Of a stretch of 10,682 nt of DNA, positions 6,187-10,682 are shown piece after piece (position 1 is the first letter of the stretch; each line of letters opens with the position of its first letter). The notes under the pieces were generated by a model that saw nothing but the letters and a program-made list of their open reading frames with translations, had not been told where the DNA came from and did not search any database. A program made the position numbers and the translations under genes. The DNA comes from Cellvibrionales bacterium UBA3090 (GTDB taxonomy: Bacteria; Pseudomonadota; Gammaproteobacteria; Pseudomonadales; Porticoccaceae): positions 1 to 10,682 of the forward strand of contig DFBC01000043.1 in assembly GCA_002367235.1 (NCBI GenBank), written 5' to 3'.

Positions 6187-6214
6187 TTTATACTGTATAG
6201 CTATACAGTAATAT
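6187..6214 (-). promoter_or_regulatory. recA promoter: -10 TATAAA directly after the LexA box
   Basis: On the minus strand TATAAA (6192-6187) directly follows the LexA operator, and a weak -35, ATATTA (6214-6209), lies 16 bp upstream. This matches the E. coli recA layout, where the operator fills the spacer between -35 TTGATA and -10 TATAAT. The poor -35 is noticeable. The transcript would have an untranslated leader of about 80 nt, in which I see no strong structure. Confidence 0.7.
6193..6208 (-). promoter_or_regulatory. LexA operator (SOS box) of recA
   Basis: CTGTATAGCTATACAG is a perfect 16 bp palindrome matching the LexA consensus CTGT-N8-ACAG. The symmetry continues to 20 bp (6191-6210). 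It lies about 95 bp upstream of the recA ATG and between the predicted -35 and -10 boxes, so LexA binding should block the polymerase directly. It also contains the pncC stop codon (6203-6201), so the pncC reading frame ends inside the operator. Confidence 0.96.
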
Positions 6215-6716
6215 AATTTTCAACCTGCTCAATCAATCCCTTGAGCGCCACCTCTACAGCAGCCTTGCGTATTGCCAACCGGTTCCCTTTTAACTGAACA
6301 CAACGCGTTATCGTCCTACTACGATTGACTTGTTTACCTCTTGTACACCAGCAAAACCATACTGTACCCACTGGCTTATCCGCAGTGCCGCCATCAGGCC
6401 CGGCTATACCACTTACCGCTACGGCAAGGTCAGCACTTGTGTTTTTCAGTGCGCCTTTCGCCATCTGCTCTACAACAGCCTCACTAACAGCCCCCTGAGT
6501 ACTTAATGTCTCGGGAAAAACGTCCAGATATCGCTCTTTTGCATCGTTAGAGTACGTCACAAAACCGGCATGAAACCACTGCGAACTCCCCGGGGTATCA
6601 GTAATCGCACTGGCAATGCCTCCCCCTGTACAGGACTCTGCACAGGTCACCGTTAACTGGTGGGCAAGCATTAACTGCCCAAATCGTTTGGAAAGGATCG
6701 TTATGTCACCATTCAC
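6201..6716 (-). CDS. pncC: NMN amidohydrolase PncC (CinA C-terminal domain type)
   Basis: PncC deamidates nicotinamide mononucleotide to nicotinate mononucleotide, recycling NAD breakdown products in the cytoplasm. The product is 171 residues (E. coli PncC 165), so it is the short form with only the CinA C-terminal domain. Motifs seen are TCAESCTGGGIAS at 24-36 with the active-site serine region, GFVTYSNDAKERYL at 51-64, AVSGIAGPDGGT at 100-111 and KPVGTVWF at 114-121. The start is GTG at 6716-6714, with AGG 8 nt upstream. The stop codon lies within the recA LexA box. The pncC-recA order is common in gammaproteobacteria. Any read-through of pncC transcripts into recA would pass the LexA site, giving a possible basal route to recA expression. 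Confidence 0.95.
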   Translation of the reverse strand: MNGDITILSKRFGQLMLAHQLTVTCAESCTGGGIASAITDTPGSSQWFHAGFVTYSNDAKERYLDVFPETLSTQGAVSEAVVEQMAKGALKNTSADLAVAVSGIAGPDGGTADKPVGTVWFCWCTRGKQVNRSRTITRCVQLKGNRLAIRKAAVEVALKGLIEQVENYITV

Positions 6717-6767
6717 GTTGAATACCTATAAACACCCACAGCAAGAACTTAAGTGACCGATTACATT

Positions 6768-6822
6768 ACTGCAAGTGCAGTTGCGCTTCCTGCCGGGCAA
6801 TCACAGCATTTCATCCCGCAGG
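6768..6822 (-). repeat. Two hairpins between the RNA methyltransferase and pncC
   Basis: Starting directly at the methyltransferase stop codon, CCTGCGGG (6822-6815) can pair with CCCGGCAGG (6797-6789), with one bulged G and a 17-nt loop. A second, very small near-palindrome, ACTGCA-AG-TGCAGT, follows at 6768-6781. No T-run follows either one on the minus strand, so an intrinsic terminator is not supported. A 3'-end stabilising or rho-associated structure is possible. The rest of the 106 bp gap leads to the AGG ribosome site of pncC. Confidence 0.4.
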
Positions 6823-7965
6823 TTACTTAAAGCTCACCGAGACCAATGTCTCGTAATGGTAGGTACCGGGGAACAGGTCTATCAGGCTAACCGTCTCTAT
6901 AGCGTACTTACCCGTCAACTGCTGCAGATCTCTTACCATCGTTGCAGCATTGCAGCTAACATAGATCAGTTTTTTGGGCTTCATCGCCTTTACCCAAAGT
7001 GCTAAATCAGCAAAGCCTTTCCGTGGGGGATCAACTAAAACCACATCAAACTGCTTGTGCTCACAGCGTGCTTTAAAGGTGCGCAAAGCCGTCTCTGAGA
7101 ACAAATCCAAATGGATAAAACTTAGGGCCTCTTGCTTAACTCTTTCTGGTGCATAATCCACCATCACCCGGTCTATTTCGTCGCTATCTCGAACCACAAG
7201 GTCTGACAAATTCCCCTCGCCAGAAAATAAATCTAACAAGGTTTTGCATTCTTCACCCTTAAGCTCATCAAGTACTGCCGTCTTGAGGACTTCATTCATT
7301 GCCTCATTAACTTGACTAAATCCACCGTGGGCATAGGGCTTGTTCCATTCAACACCAACGCCGTCATCACTCAGGTAAAGCTCACAATGTCCATCACCCT
7401 CGTGCTCCTTAACCCAGCTTTTATCGCTATAGAGTTGATCAAATGCCACCCTCAAACGATCGTCTATGGCCTGACACTCAGGGATTTCGACTACGTTGTT
7501 GGTCACACCATCAATCATGCCGATATACTTATGCCGGTAGTGCAATTGGATTCGATTACGATAACCAAGACGCTGTTCAGCAGGCAGTAGTTTAACTTCC
7601 GGAAGAGGGGCGGTAAGCCGCTTCAGGTGGTTCTGCAGTGCCTGCTGTTTATAGCGCAACTCGCTTTGGTAATCCGTGTGCAAATAATGACAACCAGGAC
7701 AGCTGGAAAAATGCTTACACTCCGGTTCTTGCCGATTTTCAGCACTAATGTCCAAGACATCCAGTCTCGCAAACATTACGCCTTTACTGGCTTTCGTTAG
7801 GTTTGCACTCCCCGCCTCACCCGGTAATGTTTTAGGAATAAAACAAGGCTTGTTATCAATCTTTGCCACACCCTGCCCTAATGAATCCATATTTTCGATG
7901 GCAAATTCAAGGGAGCGCTCAACCAGTTTACGCTTGGGTTTTATGTGGCGTCTTCTCTGTTTCAA
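6823..7965 (-). CDS. TRAM-domain, Fe-S, TrmA/RlmD-family RNA uracil-C5 methyltransferase
   Basis: This family uses S-adenosylmethionine to make 5-methyluridine in rRNA or tRNA. The 380-residue product has a basic N-terminus, a TRAM RNA-binding domain at about 14-75, and four iron-sulfur cysteines (C83-x5-C89-x2-C92, plus C164 in IPECQAI). These are followed by FSQVN at 216-220, the SAM loop DLFSGEGNLS at 245-254, DPPRKGF at 312-318, the catalytic cysteine in YVSCNAAT (C338), and a C-terminal HYETL with the general-base glutamate E372. TRAM plus Fe-S points to the RlmD side (23S rRNA U1939) rather than TrmA or RlmC. However, it is shorter than E. coli RlmD (433), and the segment after the SAM loop looks compressed, so I give no symbol. 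The start codon is TTG at 7965-7963, supported by AAGG 7 nt upstream; no nearby ATG is usable. It is the first gene of the minus-strand block. Confidence 0.87.
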   Translation of the reverse strand: MKQRRRHIKPKRKLVERSLEFAIENMDSLGQGVAKIDNKPCFIPKTLPGEAGSANLTKASKGVMFARLDVLDISAENRQEPECKHFSSCPGCHYLHTDYQSELRYKQQALQNHLKRLTAPLPEVKLLPAEQRLGYRNRIQLHYRHKYIGMIDGVTNNVVEIPECQAIDDRLRVAFDQLYSDKSWVKEHEGDGHCELYLSDDGVGVEWNKPYAHGGFSQVNEAMNEVLKTAVLDELKGEECKTLLDLFSGEGNLSDLVVRDSDEIDRVMVDYAPERVKQEALSFIHLDLFSETALRTFKARCEHKQFDVVLVDPPRKGFADLALWVKAMKPKKLIYVSCNAATMVRDLQQLTGKYAIETVSLIDLFPGTYHYETLVSVSFK

Positions 7966-8245
7966 AGTAATACCTTTTTATGTTGGCAAGGGCGGTGCTC
8001 TTGTCTGGTCATCTTAACACCTCAAGCCGTTATCTTGGTTAGCAGCACATCTCGAAATTCGCTCTATTTGAAACTGAATAAATTTCAAACCTGCGCGAAC
8101 GGCTCATCAAAATGAAAACTCAAACTGACCATCCAATTATTAACTATGTTATATTTTGCCCGCTCTGGAAAAGAGCAAACAGCATCGGGTAGATGGAGCA
8201 GCCCCTTTAATCTTTAATTTTCTTGCTTCAGGCTCGATAGTAATC
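7966..8245. other. Divergent intergenic region (280 bp)
   Basis: This region separates the minus-strand methyltransferase from the plus-strand c-di-GMP gene and must hold both promoters. An inverted repeat TTTGAAA (8067-8073) / TTTCAAA (8083-8089) with a 9-bp spacer could be an operator. For the plus strand, TATGTT (8145-8150) or TATATT (8150-8155) could be a -10, with CTGACC (8125-8130) as a poorly spaced -35. Downstream of that the leader may be structured. No tRNA or small gene is seen. A TTG at 8156 opens in frame with the downstream gene but overlaps the predicted promoter. Confidence 0.45.
8158..8190 (+). ncRNA. Possible structured leader of the CHASE-GGDEF-EAL gene
   Basis: GCTCT (8162-8166) and AGAGC (8172-8176) form a 5 bp hairpin with a GGAAA loop. 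An outer pairing of GCCC (8158-8161) with GGGT (8187-8190) can enclose it. The element lies just after a candidate -10 and about 55 nt before the start codon. I compared it by eye with the c-di-GMP-I riboswitch and found no GCAAAGCC-type core, so no known riboswitch class is claimed. The stems are short and could be chance. Confidence 0.25.
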
Positions 8246-10456
8246 ATGAAGAAAGCCACCAAACTTTGCGTTATACCATTTTTTATCTTTTCAGTATCAC
8301 TTCTCATTGGCCTTCTGATTATCAACAATTACCACAACTTGCGAGAGAACGAACAACGCCACCTCATCTCGGATATTGTCGCGGCCCAAGCCGCCACCAT
8401 CGAACGACATCTTTCCCGCACGCTGTCAGCCACCTATTTTTTGAAATCCCTGCTTGAAATTAACCCCGAGGAGATGACTCATTTTGATAATTACGCAGCC
8501 AATATCATTGAGTCGCTAGGTGGTATTACTAATCTTCAATTGGCCCCCAATGGAATTATCAGCAACATATATCCCCTTAAGGGGCATGAGAAGGCGCTGG
8601 GGCACAACCTCCTTGTAGACGACAAACACAAGGAAGATGCAAAGCTGGCTCTTTCCTCCAAGCAACTTACTTTGTCAGGGCCTTTTGAGCTTATACAGGG
8701 TGGCATGGCCATTGTTGGCCGGAACCCGGTATTTCTAAAAGGAGAAGATAATGCCGAACAGTTCTGGGGGTTTGCTTCCGTAGTTATTTATCTGAATGAC
8801 CTATTGACCACAACGGGTTTAGATCAGCTCAAAGACAAGGGGTATTACTACCAATTATCTTTCAATGATAACTATTCAAAGAGCAATTATGACCTTAGTG
8901 AGAGCCACAGGAACACAGAACCATTGAGCTCCATGATTAAACAGGCCATAAAAGTCCCTAATGGCGAATGGCTCTTATCCATGAAGCCAGTGGTTCAAAC
9001 CGGTCAACAAGTGGCCATTACCATTCAAGTATTGCTCGCATTATCCATCAGTGCGCTCATGGCTTACTTCAGCTATGTCCTGCTCAAGCAACCTTTAATC
9101 CTAAAACGACTCGTCATCAAGAAGACCGAGGAGCTTAATAAACTTGCATTCTACGATCCTCTGACAGACCTATGTAATCGTCGACTTTTTAACGACCTGC
9201 TAAAGCGAATGGTTACCAGAATTCAACGCGATGGTAATCAATTTGCATTACTCTATCTGGACATCGATGAGTTCAAGCGCATTAACGATACCCTTGGACA
9301 CGAAGCAGGCGACGAACTGCTCAAAATTGTAGGCCTAAGACTGTCCAATGCCCTGCGAAAATCAGATACGGTTGCACGATTAGGTGGCGATGAGTTCTGC
9401 ATTATTTTGCCCGACATAAACACCAGCACAAACGCCGCCCGTGTTGCAGAGAAAATAAAAGAGGCTATTCGGCCACCAGTAAAGCTCGGCGAACACGAGG
9501 TCCGGATAACCATCAGTATCGGGATTACCCTGGCACCCGGTGATGGGCTCGATGCCACTGAACTGCTAAAAAATGCTGATCTTGCGATGTACAGTGCCAA
9601 AGAAAAGAACCGGGACTGCTACCAATTTTTCTCACCGGCCCTTAACGCGGACATGCTTGAGCAAATAGTGCTTGAACAAGACCTCCGGCAAGCGCTTGAG
9701 CGCAATGAATTCACCCTACATTTTCAGCCACAAATCTGCCTCTTCACAGGGGAGATATCCGGCATTGAAGCGCTGGTTCGCTGGCACCATCCAGACAAAG
9801 GGTTGCTTTACCCCGGGGGCTTTATTCAACAAGCTGAAGATTCTGGACTTATCCTTCCCTTGGGCGCCTGGGTACTCAAACAAGCCTGCCGCCAACTGGA
9901 TCAATTGAATCGTCCGGAATTAACTTTATCTGTCAATCTGTCAACCCGCCAACTGGCCGACCCAAATCTTTTGCAGACGATTCAGTTCGCCTTAACAGAC
10001 AGCGGCATTGAACCCCATAGACTGGAACTGGAAATTACAGAAACAGCTTTAATGGAAAAGATGGAACAAGCCATAGAAATTCTTAATAAAATAAAAATGC
10101 TGGGTGTGACAATTGCGATTGATGACTTCGGCACTGGCTACTCATCACTCAGTCAATTAAAAAACTTGCCGGTGGACATCCTGAAAATTGACCGGGAATT
10201 TATACAGGACATAACCACCCGCGCTGACAATGCGGTTATCACCGATGTCATTATTAGTGTGGGGCACAAACTTGGCCTTACTGTTGTAGCAGAGGGCATT
10301 GAAACAAAAGAGCAAGCTGCATATTTAACTGCCATGGGGTGTGATATGGCACAGGGCTACTTTTTTAACCGCCCAATGGACATGGCTGCGCTACAAAACC
10401 TACTAAAAATACAATCGGAAGAAACAGCCCCCTCAACATCCGTTGTTGATGGTTGA
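8246..10456 (+). CDS. Membrane CHASE-GGDEF-EAL c-di-GMP synthase/phosphodiesterase
   Basis: The predicted role is turnover of the second messenger c-di-GMP in response to an external ligand. From the ATG at 8246 it has 736 residues: membrane helix 1 at about 7-28, a periplasmic CHASE sensor domain at about 50-210 (LAPNGIISNIYPLKGHEKALG near 99-119, SGPFELIQGG near 144-153, FWGF at 173-176), and helix 2 at about 256-280. A GGDEF domain (about 300-462) and an EAL domain (about 475-722) follow. The GGDEF motif at 380-384 is intact, with the inhibitory I-site RKSD at 371-374. The EAL domain keeps E508-A-L, N564, E596, the pair DDFGTG (D626, D627), K647, E683 and Q703, so both activities look possible. 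An in-frame TTG at 8156 would add 30 poorly hydrophobic residues; I prefer the ATG because MKKATKLCVIPFF directly begins the membrane anchor, although its ribosome site (AGG, about 13 nt away) is weak. Confidence 0.95.
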   Translation: MKKATKLCVIPFFIFSVSLLIGLLIINNYHNLRENEQRHLISDIVAAQAATIERHLSRTLSATYFLKSLLEINPEEMTHFDNYAANIIESLGGITNLQLAPNGIISNIYPLKGHEKALGHNLLVDDKHKEDAKLALSSKQLTLSGPFELIQGGMAIVGRNPVFLKGEDNAEQFWGFASVVIYLNDLLTTTGLDQLKDKGYYYQLSFNDNYSKSNYDLSESHRNTEPLSSMIKQAIKVPNGEWLLSMKPVVQTGQQVAITIQVLLALSISALMAYFSYVLLKQPLILKRLVIKKTEELNKLAFYDPLTDLCNRRLFNDLLKRMVTRIQRDGNQFALLYLDIDEFKRINDTLGHEAGDELLKIVGLRLSNALRKSDTVARLGGDEFCIILPDINTSTNAARVAEKIKEAIRPPVKLGEHEVRITISIGITLAPGDGLDATELLKNADLAMYSAKEKNRDCYQFFSPALNADMLEQIVLEQDLRQALERNEFTLHFQPQICLFTGEISGIEALVRWHHPDKGLLYPGGFIQQAEDSGLILPLGAWVLKQACRQLDQLNRPELTLSVNLSTRQLADPNLLQTIQFALTDSGIEPHRLELEITETALMEKMEQAIEILNKIKMLGVTIAIDDFGTGYSSLSQLKNLPVDILKIDREFIQDITTRADNAVITDVIISVGHKLGLTVVAEGIETKEQAAYLTAMGCDMAQGYFFNRPMDMAALQNLLKIQSEETAPSTSVVDG

Positions 10457-10515
10457 TATTTATAAGCCCGGATAAAAATTGTACGATCACCTCGTAACGT
10501 TATTGAGCATTACTA

Positions 10516-10682
10516 ATGGCACCACACCTACCACCCTTAACTGAATTACTGTCTGTTTCTGGCGCGTCTTTCATTCTGATATTTCTGGCTGAGTTTGGAG
10601 ATAAAAGCCAGCTGGTTTGCATGACACTGGCGGCCAAACACCGCCCCTGGCCAGTATTACTCGGTGCAACGGTTGCCTTTGC
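10516..10682 (+). CDS. GDT1/UPF0016 (TMEM165-type) cation transporter, N-terminal part
   Basis: This family exports or exchanges Mn2+ or Ca2+ across membranes; MneA of Vibrio is a bacterial manganese-exporting member. Only 55 codons lie inside the window before the right edge. The family signature E-x-G-D-K-S/T is clear at residues 26-31 (EFGDKS), inside a first hydrophobic helix starting near GASFILIFLAEF, followed by QLVCMTLAAKHRPWPVLLGA. The ATG at 10516 is preceded by GAG 8 nt upstream. The gene starts 59 bp after the c-di-GMP gene on the same strand, with no terminator seen between them, so co-transcription is possible. There is no room for a yybP-ykoY manganese riboswitch in that gap and I see none. 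The truncation is a window effect. Confidence 0.9.
   Translation, partial: MAPHLPPLTELLSVSGASFILIFLAEFGDKSQLVCMTLAAKHRPWPVLLGATVAF

Noticed and set aside
8156..8245. TTG-initiated 30-residue extension of the c-di-GMP protein
   Set aside because: The TTG overlaps the predicted promoter and leader, there is no ribosome site, and the extension precedes the natural membrane-anchor start MKKATKL.
8156..8245. c-di-GMP-I (GEMM) riboswitch
   Set aside because: The leader has a GCAAAC stretch but lacks the GCAAAGCC core, tetraloop-receptor arrangement and AGGTAGCGG-like second arm.
9253..9600. Minus-strand frame of 115 codons inside the GGDEF region
   Set aside because: It is the antisense of a well-supported coding region; its serine-rich composition is a typical shadow.
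10457..10515. yybP-ykoY manganese riboswitch before the GDT1 gene
   Set aside because: The gap is only 59 bases, shorter than the riboswitch, and shows none of its conserved loops.

Overview
The window is chromosomal DNA from a gammaproteobacterium. RecA, RecX, AlaRS, PncC and a perfect E. coli-type LexA box all fit that class. The moderate GC, the DUF4126 protein, the fatty-acid-hydroxylase-type membrane enzyme and the CHASE-GGDEF-EAL protein suggest a marine Cellvibrionales/Pseudomonadales-like lineage. The class is secure; the order is a guess from overall gene character. I see no tRNA, rRNA, insertion sequence, CRISPR array or phage gene.

Layout: from 1 to 7965 every gene is on the minus strand, so transcription runs right to left. 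In that order they are a TRAM/TrmA-family rRNA uracil methyltransferase, pncC (CinA-type), recA with its LexA box and terminator, a sterol-desaturase/fatty-acid-hydroxylase membrane protein, a DUF4126 membrane protein, recX, a secreted DUF6491-like protein, a secreted M23 (LytM) peptidase, a Trm112/YcaR-like small protein, a HinT-like HIT protein, and the first third of alaS, which leaves the window. From 8246 the plus strand carries a membrane-bound CHASE-GGDEF-EAL protein and then the first 55 codons of a GDT1/UPF0016 (Mn/Ca transporter-like) gene, cut by the window end. The 280 bp between the two divergent halves holds the promoters and a possible structured leader.

How the genes work together: the core is the common gammaproteobacterial block pncC-recA-recX-alaS, but here it is opened in two places. 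Two membrane-protein genes lie between recA and recX, and four genes (two secreted proteins, a Trm112-like protein and HinT) lie between recX and alaS. A strong intrinsic terminator directly after recA suggests recX is not mainly co-transcribed with recA, unlike the usual arrangement. The recA LexA box physically overlaps the pncC stop codon. The plus-strand CHASE-GGDEF-EAL protein appears competent in both c-di-GMP synthesis and breakdown and is unrelated to the DNA-repair block.

No clearly new defence or mobile system is visible. The most unusual points are the split recA/recX arrangement, the HxD variant of the M23 active site, the short and hybrid-looking RNA methyltransferase, and several small RNA-level structures in the gaps.
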